A stretch of DNA of 64,000 bases. Source: Brachybacterium ginsengisoli (GTDB taxonomy: Bacteria > Actinomycetota > Actinomycetes > Actinomycetales > Dermabacteraceae). Positions 39,674 to 48,082 of the stretch are shown piece by piece. Location of the stretch: the NCBI RefSeq assembly GCF_002407065.1, contig NZ_CP023564.1:2108001-2172000 (forward strand). The letters are read 5' to 3'. The notes beneath the pieces were generated by a model that had not been told where the DNA came from, did not search any database, and saw only the letters and a program-made list of their open reading frames with translations. The first letter of the stretch is position 1, and every line of letters starts with the position of its first letter. The translations under genes and the position numbers were made by a program.

Positions 39674-40064
39674 GGGCGGGCTCCTGTTCAGCGGGGACTA
39701 CGGGACCGGGTGCGCCGTGCCCGTCCCTTCGGAGCGGGCCTCGCGCAGGGCCTCGACGAGTCTAGGGCCGCGGGCTCTCGAGGGCCTGTGTTTATGGGCC
39801 GACGGTGCCGCGCACCACAGCCCGTCGGCGATGAGGGGACGAGGGCCGGGCGCACTCCCCGAACCGGAATCCCCGGGACCCCGTCGGCATCGGCCGGGAC
39901 CGTGATCGGAGGCGTGGTCGCGACGTGCGGGGAGGGCGGGACCGGAATCGTCCCCGCCCCATCGTCGAGGGACTCCGCATCCGCCCTCCGAGGGAGCACC
40001 CGCGATGTCATGCTGGGCTGGACGGCCCGGATCGGGGCCGGCAGTCACAGCAGAGAGGCTCGAC
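39674..40064. other. Divergent intergenic region ABC-F / ald
   Basis: This 391-bp stretch separates two divergent genes. The only sites I see are the ABC-F ribosome-binding box (AGGAG, minus strand, 39681-39685), a possible minus-strand -10 TAGACT (39759-39764) and AGAGAGG just before ald. Open frames crossing it on both strands are Arg/Pro/Ser-rich and have the look of GC-rich chance frames, not genes. Confidence 0.5.
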
Positions 40065-41180
40065 ATGCGCATCGGGGTTCCCCGGGAGGTCAAGAACAAC
40101 GAGAACCGGGTGGGGCTGGGCGCCGCGGGCGTCCACGAGCTCGTCGCCCGGGGTCATGAGGTGGTGGTCGAGACGGGCGCCGGCGTCGGCTCCCGCGTGA
40201 GCGACGACGACTACCGCGCCGTCGGCGCGACGATCCTGGACTCGCCCGACGAGCTCTGGGCGCAGGCGGAGATGATCGTCAAGGTGAAGGAGCCGCTGCC
40301 GGAGGAGTACGGGCGGCTGCGCAAGGGCCTGATCGTGTTCACCTATCTCCATCTCGCGGCGGACCGCGAGCTCACGCAGGCCCTGCTGGACTCGGGCGCC
40401 ACGTCCATCGCCTACGAGACGGTGCAGCAGCCGGACCGCTCCCTCCCGCTGCTCGCGCCGATGAGCGCGATCGCCGGCCGTCTGGCCGCGCAGGTGGGTG
40501 CCTACCACCTGATGGCGCCGCTGGGCGGCTCCGGGGTGCTGATGGGCGGCGTCCCCGGGACCACCGAGGCGAACGTGCTCGTGGTCGGCGGCGGCGTGGT
40601 CGGCGAGCAGGCCGCGATGATGGCCCACGGCCTGCACGCGAACGTGACGGTGATGGATCTGAACGTCTCCCGCCTCGGGCAGATCGCCACCATGCACCAC
40701 GGCGGCATCCTCACCCGCTACTCGACGGCTCTGGACCTCGCCGAGGAGATCCGTCGGGCGGACGTGGTGGTCGGCTCGGTGCTCATCCCGGGCAAGCGGG
40801 CGCCGAAGCTGGTGACCGACGAGATGGTCTCGACGATGAAGCCGGGTTCGGTGCTCGTGGACGTCGCGATCGACCAGGGCGGCTGCTTCGAGAACTCGCG
40901 ACCCACCACGCACGACGACCCGACCTTCCGGGTCCACGACGCCGTCTACTACTGCGTGGCGAACATGCCCGGCTCGGTGCCGGTCACCGCGACGGCGGCC
41001 CTGAACAACGCGACGCTCCCCTACATCCTGAGGATCGCCGGGGCCGGGTGGCGCGACGCCCTGCGCGGCGACGGCGCCCTGGCGCTGGGCCTGCACACCC
41101 ACGAGGGCCGGCTCACCCACGCCGGCACCGGCGAGGCGCACGGGATCGAGGTCACCCCGGTCGAGGCCGTCCTCGGCTGA
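40065..41180 (+). CDS. ald: Alanine dehydrogenase
   Basis: NAD-dependent interconversion of alanine with pyruvate and ammonia. The 371-residue protein begins MRIGVPREVKNNENRVGLG, the family hallmark with the pyruvate-binding Arg; Lys75-region IVKVKEPLPEEY, catalytic His in FTYLHLAAD, the NAD-binding VLVVGGGVVGEQAAMMAHG and VDVAIDQGGCFENSRPTTHDDP follow. The ATG at 40065 is supported by AGAGAGG upstream. It stands alone on the plus strand and is followed by two large hairpins. In mycobacteria ald responds to low oxygen and alanine, but no AldR-type regulator gene is adjacent here. Confidence 0.97.
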   Translation: MRIGVPREVKNNENRVGLGAAGVHELVARGHEVVVETGAGVGSRVSDDDYRAVGATILDSPDELWAQAEMIVKVKEPLPEEYGRLRKGLIVFTYLHLAADRELTQALLDSGATSIAYETVQQPDRSLPLLAPMSAIAGRLAAQVGAYHLMAPLGGSGVLMGGVPGTTEANVLVVGGGVVGEQAAMMAHGLHANVTVMDLNVSRLGQIATMHHGGILTRYSTALDLAEEIRRADVVVGSVLIPGKRAPKLVTDEMVSTMKPGSVLVDVAIDQGGCFENSRPTTHDDPTFRVHDAVYYCVANMPGSVPVTATAALNNATLPYILRIAGAGWRDALRGDGALALGLHTHEGRLTHAGTGEAHGIEVTPVEAVLG

Positions 41181-41312
41181 TCCGACCCCGGCGCGCAGGT
41201 CGCCCGCCTCCCGGGTCTCCCGGGGGCCGAGCTGCCCGCCGACTGGGTCTCCCGCCGCCCTGGTCCCCTCGCCCCAGGTCGCCCTGGGGCCTCCGGCCCG
41301 GTCGACCGACAG

Positions 41313-41368
41313 GAAATGTCCGCTGACGACCGATGCGACGTGCTTCATCGGTCGTCAGTGGACATTTC
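41313..41368. repeat. Long near-perfect palindrome (23-bp arms, 10-nt loop)
   Basis: Arms at 41313-41335 (starting GAAATGTCC) and 41346-41368 (ending GGACATTTC) match at 22 of 23 positions. The one difference is a G-U pair in plus-strand RNA and a mismatch in minus-strand RNA. It could be the ald terminator, but its length and base composition also suit a small non-autonomous mobile palindrome. Confidence 0.85.
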
Positions 41369-41462
41369 TCCGTCCGAGCACCGGGATCCGGGGCGCGGGC
41401 CGACCGGCTCGAGATCATCCCGGTCGGGCCCGTCGACCCGGGGCCCGCTGCCCGGCGGAGAT

Positions 41463-41503
41463 ACGAACAGGGGCGAATCCGGTGGGGATTCGCCCCTGTT
41501 CGT
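41463..41503. terminator. Bidirectional terminator, ald / suf operon
   Basis: Perfect 18-bp stem (ACGAACAGGGGCGAATCC at 41463-41480; partner 41486-41503) with a GGTGG loop, 38 bp beyond the sufT stop. It terminates the suf operon and can act for ald. Confidence 0.85.
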
Positions 41504-41541
41504 CACTCTGGTGGGCGCAGAGGGCCCTGCGGCTCAGCAGC

Positions 41542-41874
41542 TCAGAGGTTGAAGCCGATGGCGCGCAGCTGCTCGCGGCCGTCCTCGGTGATCTTCTCCA
41601 TGCCCCACGGCGGCATCCACACCCAGTTGATCCGGTGGGACTCGGTGATGGGGTCCAGCACCGCGAACGTCTGCTCCTCGAGTACGTCCGTCAGCGGGCA
41701 GGCCGCGGAGGTCAGGGTCATGTCCACGACGGCGTTGCCGTCCTCGACGGTGACGCCGTAGATGAGGCCGAGGTCGACGACGTTGATCCCGAGCTCGGGA
41801 TCGATCACGTCCTTCATCGCCTCGATGACGTCGTCGGTGCTCACCGTCGCGTCAGGGGTCTTCTGATCGGTCAT
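41542..41874 (-). CDS. sufT: SufT-type Fe-S assembly protein (MIP18/DUF59 family)
   Basis: A 110-residue MIP18-family protein that helps Fe-S cluster maturation or delivery. It shows DPELGINVVDLGLIYGV and the conserved Cys59 in LTSAACPLTDVLE, and ends with WMPPWGMEKITEDGREQLRA. It closes the suf operon, 100 bp after sufC. In most actinobacteria sufS and sufU lie between these two genes; here that space is too short for either. Confidence 0.92.
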   Translation of the reverse strand: MTDQKTPDATVSTDDVIEAMKDVIDPELGINVVDLGLIYGVTVEDGNAVVDMTLTSAACPLTDVLEEQTFAVLDPITESHRINWVWMPPWGMEKITEDGREQLRAIGFNL

Positions 41875-41974
41875 CGCATCCTCCCGATGGGATGGGTCCG
41901 CGCGGGGGCGGGACCTCGATGGGGTGGGTGCCGGTCCGGACCGGGCAGGTGCTCGATCCGGACCGGCAGGTGGC

Positions 41975-42730
41975 TCAGGCGCCGACGAGGAAGCGGTCGT
42001 AGCCCTCGGCCTCGAGGCGCTCGGCGAGCTCCGGGCCGCCCTGCTCGGCGATCTTGCCGTTCACGAAGACGTGGACGAAGTCCGGCTTCACGTACTGCAG
42101 GATCCGGGTGTAGTGCGTGATGAGCATGATGCCCACCTCGGTGTTCTCCTTGGCGCGGTTGATGCCCTCGGAGACGATGCGCAGCGCGTCGACGTCGAGG
42201 CCGGAGTCGGTCTCGTCGAGGATCGCGACGCCGGGCTTGAGCAGCTGCATCTGGAGGATCTCGTGGCGCTTCTTCTCGCCGCCGGAGAAGCCCTCGTTGA
42301 CGTTGCGCTCGGCGAAGACGGGGTCCATCTTCAGATCGTCCATCGCGCCCTTGACGTCCTTGACCCAGGTGCGCAGCGCGGGTGCCTCGCCGTCGACCGC
42401 GGTCTTGGCGGTGCGCAGAAAGTTCGAGACCGTGACGCCGGGAACCTCGACGGGGTACTGCATGGCGAGGAAGAGGCCGGCGCGGGCGCGCTCGTCGACG
42501 CTCATCTCGAGCACGTCCTCACCGTCGAGGGTGACCTCGCCGTCGGTGATCTGGTACTTGGGGTGGCCCGCGATGGCGTACGCGAGGGTGGACTTGCCGG
42601 AGCCGTTGGGGCCCATGATCGCGTGGGTCTCGCCGGACTTGATGGTGAGGTCCACGCCCTTGAGGATCGCCTTGGTGCCCTCGGGCGTCTCGACGGTGGC
42701 GTGGAGGTTCTTGATCTCCAGGATCGACAT
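41975..42730 (-). CDS. sufC: Fe-S assembly ATPase SufC
   Basis: ABC-type ATPase of the SufBCD scaffold complex, 251 residues and cytoplasmic. Walker A is GPNGSGKST, the signature FSGGEKKRHEILQM, and Walker B VAILDETDSGLDVDALR, all in the SufC form. It begins MSILEIKNLHATVETPEG. It lies 76 bp after the Rieske gene. Confidence 0.98.
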   Translation of the reverse strand: MSILEIKNLHATVETPEGTKAILKGVDLTIKSGETHAIMGPNGSGKSTLAYAIAGHPKYQITDGEVTLDGEDVLEMSVDERARAGLFLAMQYPVEVPGVTVSNFLRTAKTAVDGEAPALRTWVKDVKGAMDDLKMDPVFAERNVNEGFSGGEKKRHEILQMQLLKPGVAILDETDSGLDVDALRIVSEGINRAKENTEVGIMLITHYTRILQYVKPDFVHVFVNGKIAEQGGPELAERLEAEGYDRFLVGA

Positions 42731-42806
42731 AGGGGGTTCTCCTTGACCAGGGATGCTGGTGGATTCGAAAAGGTGGTTCGGGCTCCCCGGAGGGTGCCCG
42801 GAAGGA

Positions 42807-43145
42807 TCAGGTGGCGGGGGCCGCGGTCGGATCCACGAGGATCTCGCCGCTGCTCTCGTCGATGCGCACGGGGAACACCCGCACGGGCAGGACGGCCGGG
42901 AGCTGCAGGGGACGACCTGTGACCAGGTCGAACTGGCTGCCGTGCTTCCAGCACTCGATGGTGCATCCCTCGACGTCGCCGTCGCTCAGCGCGATCTCGT
43001 CGTGCGAGCAGAGGTCCTCGAGGGCGTGGACGCCGCCGTCCTCATCGCGCACCAGGGCGATCTCGAGGCCGCCGAGGGCGACGTCGATGGCCTCGCCGGG
43101 GGCGAGGTCCGCCAGGGCGGCGACGGGGACGAAGGCGTCCGACAT
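42807..43145 (-). CDS. Rieske-type ferredoxin of the suf operon
   Basis: A 112-residue Rieske [2Fe-2S] protein. Ligands are in the CSHD motif (Cys46, His48) and CWKHG (Cys65, His68), the NirD/ferredoxin-subunit spacing. It is usually annotated as a non-haem iron oxygenase ferredoxin. No oxygenase partner is nearby; constant placement in actinobacterial suf operons suggests electron supply for cluster assembly, which is inference. The start overlaps the sufD stop by 1 bp. Confidence 0.93.
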   Translation of the reverse strand: MSDAFVPVAALADLAPGEAIDVALGGLEIALVRDEDGGVHALEDLCSHDEIALSDGDVEGCTIECWKHGSQFDLVTGRPLQLPAVLPVRVFPVRIDESSGEILVDPTAAPAT

Positions 43146-44467
43146 CAGTTCATGCTCCGCGCGAGCTCGTCCTCGATGGAGGCCGAGAGGCGCTCCTGGA
43201 TCTCGGGGATGTCGATCTGCTGGATGATCTCGGCGAAGAAGCCGCGCACCACCAGTCGACGGGCCTCGATCTCGGGGATGCCGCGGGCGCGCAGGTAGAA
43301 CAGCTGCTCGTCGTCGAAACGACCCGTCGCAGCGGCGTGTCCCGCGCCCTCGATCTCGCCGGTCTCGATCTCCAGGTTCGGCACCGAGTCGGCGCGCGCG
43401 CCCTCGGTGAGCACCAGGTTGCGGTTGAGCTCGTAGGTGTTGGTGCCCTCGGCCTCCTTGCGGATCAGCACGTCGCCGACCCACACGGACCGTGCGCCCT
43501 TGCCCTGCAGGGCGCCCTTGTAGGCGACGTTGGAGGTGCAGTTCGGGGCGCTGTGGTCCACGAACAGACGGTTCTCGAAGAACTGATCCGCATCGGAGAA
43601 GTACAGTCCCAGCTTCTCGATCTCGCCGCCGGGGGCGGAGTACTCGCCGATGGAGTTCAGGCGCACGGCGCTGCCGCCGAGGGTGACCGCGACGTGCTTG
43701 AGGCGGGCGTCACGACCCACGCGGGAGTGGTGGGTGGCGATGTGCACCGCGTCGTCGTCCCAATCATGCAGGGTGATGACGGTCATCTGGGCGTTGTCGC
43801 CGACGATCATCTCGACGTTCTGCGCGTACTGCGCGGAGCCGGTGTGGTTCAGCACGAAGGTCGCGGAGGAGGACTCCTGCGCCTCGAGCACGAGGTGCCC
43901 GTTGGCGCGGCGGTCCGCGCCGTGACCGGTGATCTCGACCCGGAACGGCGTGTCGTACGCGGCGTTCTTGGCGGCGACCAGGTGCAGAGCCTGCTCGGTG
44001 CGCGCGGAGGCGACGGCGGTGGGCAGGTCCTCGGGCACCAGCACGGTGCCGCGCGGGGCCTGGCCGGGAGCGAGGGCGGCGGCCTCGGGGGCACCTGCGG
44101 GCACCTCGACCTGGTAGTCGACGGCGGGGTCGCCGTCGCGGTCGTCGGTCGCGGCGTCCTGGAACAGGGCGGAGAAGCGGCGCAGCGGGGTGAAGCGCCA
44201 CTCCTCGATGTCGCTCTTGGGGACCGGGTGCTCGGAGACCTCGAAGGAGCGCTTGCGCGCCCCGCGGTTCGCGGCGGCGTGGGCGGCGGAGGCGGCCTGC
44301 CCGGGCAGGCGCAGGTTCTCCTCCTCCAGCTCGGGCGCGGCGGTGGTGTCAACATCCTCCAGAGCGGATCCGGCGGCGACCGGCGCGGCGCCCGCCGCGT
44401 GGCCGACGGCCTCGTTCGCGTTCGAGTCCCCGGTGCTCTCGGCACCCTTCACATCAGTGGTCGTCAT
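43145..44467 (-). CDS. sufD: Fe-S assembly scaffold protein SufD
   Basis: Partner of SufB in the SufBC2D scaffold. The 440-residue protein has a long, poorly conserved Ala-rich N-terminus (about 1-75) and then the beta-helix core (NVEMIVGDNAQMTVITLHDWDDDAVH, DHSAPNCTSNVAYKGALQGK, PNLEIETGEIEGAGHAAATGRFDDEQLFYL). SufD and SufB share the C-terminal motif around [12 protein letters not shown]. The ATG overlaps the sufB stop by 1 bp. Confidence 0.96.
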   Translation of the reverse strand: MTTTDVKGAESTGDSNANEAVGHAAGAAPVAAGSALEDVDTTAAPELEEENLRLPGQAASAAHAAANRGARKRSFEVSEHPVPKSDIEEWRFTPLRRFSALFQDAATDDRDGDPAVDYQVEVPAGAPEAAALAPGQAPRGTVLVPEDLPTAVASARTEQALHLVAAKNAAYDTPFRVEITGHGADRRANGHLVLEAQESSSATFVLNHTGSAQYAQNVEMIVGDNAQMTVITLHDWDDDAVHIATHHSRVGRDARLKHVAVTLGGSAVRLNSIGEYSAPGGEIEKLGLYFSDADQFFENRLFVDHSAPNCTSNVAYKGALQGKGARSVWVGDVLIRKEAEGTNTYELNRNLVLTEGARADSVPNLEIETGEIEGAGHAAATGRFDDEQLFYLRARGIPEIEARRLVVRGFFAEIIQQIDIPEIQERLSASIEDELARSMN

Positions 44468-45894
44468 CAGCCGACTGCTCCTTCCATCTGCAGCTCGATC
44501 AGGCGGTTCAGCTCCAGGGCGTACTCCATCGGGAGCTCGCGGGCGATGGGCTCGATGAACCCGCGCACGATCATCGCCATCGCCTCGGTCTCCTCCATGC
44601 CGCGGCTCATCAGGTAGAAGAGCTGCTCCTCGGAGACCTTGGAGACGGTGGCCTCGTGGCCCATCTGGACGTCGTCGACGCGCACGTCGACGTAGGGGTA
44701 GGTGTCGGTGCGCGAGATGGTGTCCACCAGCAGCGCATCGCACAGCACGGTCGAGGCGGAGTGCTCGGCGCCGGGCATCACCTGGACGAGGCCGCGGTAG
44801 GAGCTGCGGCCGCCGCCGCGGGAGACCGACTTCGAGACGATGGAGCTCGAGGTGTGGGGCGCCATGTGCACCATCTTCGAGCCGGTGTCCTGGTTCTGGC
44901 CCTCGCCGGCGAAGGCGACGGAGAGGGTCTCACCGCGGGCGTGCTCGCCCATCAGCCACACGGCCGGGTACTTCATGGTGACCTTGGAGCCGATGTTGCC
45001 GTCGACCCACTCCATGACGCCGCCCTGCTCGACGGTGGTGCGCTTGGTGACCAGGTTGTACACGTTGTTCGACCAGTTCTGGATCGTCGTGTAGCGGACG
45101 CGGGCGTCCTTCTTCACGACGATCTCGACGACCGCGCTGTGCAGCGAGTCGGACTGGTAGATCGGGGCGGTGCAGCCCTCGACGTAGTGCACGTAGGAGC
45201 CCTCGTCGGCGATGATCAGCGTCCGCTCGAACTGCCCCATGTTCTCGGTGTTGATCCGGAAGTAGGCCTGCAGCGGGATCTCGACGTGCACGCCCTTGGG
45301 GACGTAGACGAAGGAGCCGCCGGACCACACGGCCGTGTTCAGCGCGGAGAACTTGTTGTCACCCGAGGGGATGACGGTGCCGAAGTACTCCTTGAACAGC
45401 TCCGGGTGCTCCTTGAGAGCGGTGTCGGTGTCCAGGAAGATGACGCCCTGCTCCTCCAGGTCCTCGCGGATCTGGTGGTAGACGACCTCGGACTCGTACT
45501 GCGCGGCGACGCCGGCGACCAGTCGCTGCTTCTCCGCCTCGGGAATGCCGAGCCGGTCGTAGGTCTCCTTGATGTCGTCCGGCAGGTCCTCCCAGGAGGT
45601 GGCCTGCTTCTCGGTGGAGCGGACGAAGTACTTGATGTCGTCGAAGGCGATCCCAGACAGGTCCGGTCCCCAGGTGGGCATCGGCTTCTTGTCGAAGAGC
45701 TTCAGCGCCTTGAGGCGACGCTCGAGCATCCACTCGGGCTCGTCCTTGCGGGCGGAGATGTCGCGGACGACGTCCTCGGACAGACCGCGGCGCGCGCTGG
45801 CACCGGCGGAGTCCTCGTCGTGCCAGCCATAGGCGTACTGGCCGATCGATCCGATGATCTCATCCTGTGTGAGCTTCTCTGGTGCGCTCGTCAT
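44467..45894 (-). CDS. sufB: Fe-S assembly scaffold protein SufB
   Basis: Main scaffold on which the nascent cluster is built. The 475 residues include the SufB-specific N-terminal helices, [38 protein letters not shown] with the conserved Cys, [18 protein letters not shown] and [21 protein letters not shown]. No intein is present, unlike mycobacterial SufB. The ATG at 45894 overlaps sufR by 4 bp; the longer frame upstream is inside sufR. Confidence 0.97.
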   Translation of the reverse strand: MTSAPEKLTQDEIIGSIGQYAYGWHDEDSAGASARRGLSEDVVRDISARKDEPEWMLERRLKALKLFDKKPMPTWGPDLSGIAFDDIKYFVRSTEKQATSWEDLPDDIKETYDRLGIPEAEKQRLVAGVAAQYESEVVYHQIREDLEEQGVIFLDTDTALKEHPELFKEYFGTVIPSGDNKFSALNTAVWSGGSFVYVPKGVHVEIPLQAYFRINTENMGQFERTLIIADEGSYVHYVEGCTAPIYQSDSLHSAVVEIVVKKDARVRYTTIQNWSNNVYNLVTKRTTVEQGGVMEWVDGNIGSKVTMKYPAVWLMGEHARGETLSVAFAGEGQNQDTGSKMVHMAPHTSSSIVSKSVSRGGGRSSYRGLVQVMPGAEHSASTVLCDALLVDTISRTDTYPYVDVRVDDVQMGHEATVSKVSEEQLFYLMSRGMEETEAMAMIVRGFIEPIARELPMEYALELNRLIELQMEGAVG

Positions 45895-46628
45895 GATGTC
45901 CTTCCCTCGGTGAGCGGAATGTGAGTCGTGCAGACGTGGGCGCCCTGCGCCAGGGTGGCGAGGCGCTGGACGGGGGCTCCGATGATGCGGGAGATGGCGC
46001 GGGTCTCTGCCTCGCACAGCTCCGGGTGATCCGCGGCGACGTCGAGGACGGGGCAGTGCCCGTGGCACAGCTGTGCCGTCACGAGCGTACGCGGGGTCCC
46101 GCCCTGCTGGGTGGTCGAGGCCGGCAGCGGGACGTGCAGGGGGCGCACCGTGGTGGCGTACCCCCGCTCCGTGAGCAGCTCCGAGAGCAGCTCGAGCCGC
46201 CGTACGGAAGAGACCTCCTCCCCCGCCGCCTCGCGGTCCGCGACGCGTTCGGCGACCGCGCTCTCCCAGTCGGCGATGCGGCGCTCCGCCAGGGCGGTCA
46301 CCGCGTCCTCGCCGCCGAGCCGGGCGATCTCCTGGACGGCCATGACGGCCAGCTCGTCGTAGCCACCGGGCAGGTCCTCGTGCGCGGACTGCGAGAGCAC
46401 GAAGGCCTTGCTGGGACGCCCTCGGCCGCGCGGGCCGACGGGCAGCTCATGCTCGGCGATGACGCCGTCGGCCTCGAGGGCCGCGAGATGTCGCCGCACC
46501 GCGGCGCTGGTGAGGTCGAAACGCTCCGCCAGCTGGCGGGCGGTGATCGGGCCGTAGGTGGAGATGTCCTGCACCAGTCGATCGCGCGTGGTCTGCGTGA
46601 TCCCTGGTGCGTGCTCCGCTGTGGTCAC
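45891..46628 (-). CDS. sufR: Fe-S-sensing suf operon repressor SufR
   Basis: ArsR/DeoR-like winged-helix regulator that represses suf when it carries a cluster. The 245 residues have an N-terminal HTH ([31 protein letters not shown] in two pieces, wing at [10 protein letters not shown]) and the C-terminal cysteine set CHGHCP (Cys188, Cys192), Cys205 and HVCTTH (Cys233), which would hold a 4Fe-4S cluster. The GTG at 46628 has a GGAGG box 5 nt away. It heads the suf operon, divergent from the hydroquinone reductase. Confidence 0.93.
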   Translation of the reverse strand: MTTAEHAPGITQTTRDRLVQDISTYGPITARQLAERFDLTSAAVRRHLAALEADGVIAEHELPVGPRGRGRPSKAFVLSQSAHEDLPGGYDELAVMAVQEIARLGGEDAVTALAERRIADWESAVAERVADREAAGEEVSSVRRLELLSELLTERGYATTVRPLHVPLPASTTQQGGTPRTLVTAQLCHGHCPVLDVAADHPELCEAETRAISRIIGAPVQRLATLAQGAHVCTTHIPLTEGRTS

Positions 46629-46659
46629 CGTGGCCTCCTCCCGGTCGTCGACCCCACCG

Positions 46660-46682
46660 ATTTTACAACAGATGGCTTGCCA
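46660..46682 (-). promoter_or_regulatory. Candidate sufR -10 box with small dyad
   Basis: TAAAAT (minus strand, 46660-46665) is a good -10 and places the start of transcription about 24 nt before the GTG. TGGC-TT-GCCA (46673-46682) lies just upstream, inside the expected spacer, where a repressor could bind. Confidence 0.45.
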
Positions 46683-46695
46683 AATACCTCCTGGA

Positions 46696-46712
46696 TGCTG
46701 TGCGGCACAGCA
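46696..46712. promoter_or_regulatory. Candidate SufR operator in the sufR/hydroquinone-reductase promoter region
   Basis: A perfect dyad TGCTGTG-CGG-CACAGCA, 17 bp, in the divergent promoter region. A second perfect dyad, GTGCGG-A-CCGCAC, lies at 46760-46772. Position suggests control of one or both divergent genes. Confidence 0.45.
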
Positions 46713-46848
46713 CCAAGGGTCCCCTAACCTGCCCTTTCGCCCAGGGCGGACTCGATCTGGTGCGGACCGCACGGCCGAACTGCTTCCTTTTTGCTACCAG
46801 TTTCAACTACTATGGTCGCACTCGCCACCGACCTGAAGGGACCACCTG

Positions 46849-47898
46849 ATGACCACCCAGGAGAACTCCACCCGCGGCTCCTACGTCGCCAAGGGCGAAT
46901 CCTTCGACCGCGACATGAACTACATCGACGACCGGATCACCCGGGACGGTCGCGACGGCTGGCCGGTGGAGGCGGATCGGTACCGGCTCATCGCCGCGCG
47001 CGCCTGCCCCTGGGCGAACCGCACCCTGATCTCCCGCCGCCTGCTCGGCCTGGAGGACGTCATCAGCGTCGGCATGCCGGGCCCCACGCACGACAGGCGC
47101 TCGTGGACCTTCGACCTCGACGAGGGCGGCGTCGACCCCGTGCTCGGCTACGAGCGGCTGCAGGAGGCATACTTCGCGCGCTTCGCCGACTACCCGCGCG
47201 GGATCACCGTGCCGGCCGTGGTCGATGTGCCCAGCCGCGCCGTGGTCACCAACGACTTCCAGCAGATCACGCTGGACTTCGCCACCCAGTGGACCGAGCA
47301 CCACCGCGAGGGCGCCCCGGACCTCTACCCGGAGGCCCGGCGCGAGGAGATCGACGCGCTGAACCGGTGGATGCTGCATCGCGTCAACAACGGCGTGTAC
47401 AAGACCGGCTTCGCCGGCTCGCAGGAGTCCTACGAGAAGGAGTACCGCGCGCTGTGGGCGGCCCTGGACGAGCTCGAGGAGCGGCTGGGCCGCAGCCGAT
47501 ATCTCCTGGGGGCCTCGATCACCGAGGCCGACGTCCGCCTCTTCCCGACCCTGATCCGCTTCGACCCCGTGTACCACGGGCACTTCAAGGCGAACCGGCA
47601 GCTGCTGGCGAGCATGCCGAACCTGTGGAACTACACCAAGGACCTCTTCACCACCCCGGGCTTCGGCGACACCGTCGACTTCGAGCAGATCAAGCGGCAC
47701 TACTACTACGTGCACGAGGACATCAACCCCACCCAGGTGGTCCCGCTCGGCCCGGATCTCGCACCTCTCCTGGCCCCGCACGACCGCGACCGCTTCGAGA
47801 CCGACACCTGGGGCCCCGGCGGCACCGCTCCGCTCCCGCCGCTGGCCGCCGAGGTCGTCGACCCCGCGCACACCCCGCTGGTGGTCACCGGTCGCTGA
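46849..47898 (+). CDS. S-conjugate hydroquinone reductase (YqjG/ECM4-type glutathione-transferase fold)
   Basis: A 349-residue Xi-class glutathione transferase-like protein. The thioredoxin-fold N-terminus has the catalytic ACPWANRT (Cys53) typical of glutathionyl-hydroquinone reductases, and the C-terminal helical domain includes NNGVYKTGFAGSQESYEKEY, YLLGASITEADVRLFPTLIRFD and the tyrosine-rich HYYYVHEDINPTQVVP. Actinobacteria make mycothiol, not glutathione, so the natural role is probably reduction of mycothiol- or other thiol-hydroquinone adducts. The ATG has AAGGGA upstream. It diverges from sufR, sharing a 220-bp promoter region. Confidence 0.92.
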   Translation: MTTQENSTRGSYVAKGESFDRDMNYIDDRITRDGRDGWPVEADRYRLIAARACPWANRTLISRRLLGLEDVISVGMPGPTHDRRSWTFDLDEGGVDPVLGYERLQEAYFARFADYPRGITVPAVVDVPSRAVVTNDFQQITLDFATQWTEHHREGAPDLYPEARREEIDALNRWMLHRVNNGVYKTGFAGSQESYEKEYRALWAALDELEERLGRSRYLLGASITEADVRLFPTLIRFDPVYHGHFKANRQLLASMPNLWNYTKDLFTTPGFGDTVDFEQIKRHYYYVHEDINPTQVVPLGPDLAPLLAPHDRDRFETDTWGPGGTAPLPPLAAEVVDPAHTPLVVTGR

Positions 47899-48082
47899 GG
47901 CCCGCGCCGGCGGCCGATGCCGGCGGACACGGCTGACGAAGACGGCCGACGGCACGGCGCCCGCGGCGGCCAAGCTCCGCCGCCTGTCGGTCTCTTCACA
48001 GGTGATGAGCCGCATCGCCGGTGATCGGTCGCTCACGTCCCGCGCCCGGTCCCCATCGGGTCGGCCTACGATGGTGCGCGCC

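Larger units (their letters stand above)
41181..41541. other. Convergent intergenic region ald / sufT with two large hairpins
   Basis: This 361-bp stretch between convergent genes holds no credible gene. It contains a 23-bp-arm palindrome (41313-41368) that is AT-richer than its surroundings and a perfect 18-bp-arm terminator (41463-41503); both are listed separately. Confidence 0.7.

Noticed and set aside
39688..40099. Two minus-strand frames in the ABC-F/ald gap
   Set aside because: Arg/Pro/Ser-rich composition, no ribosome site and overlap of one with the ald start; not credible genes.
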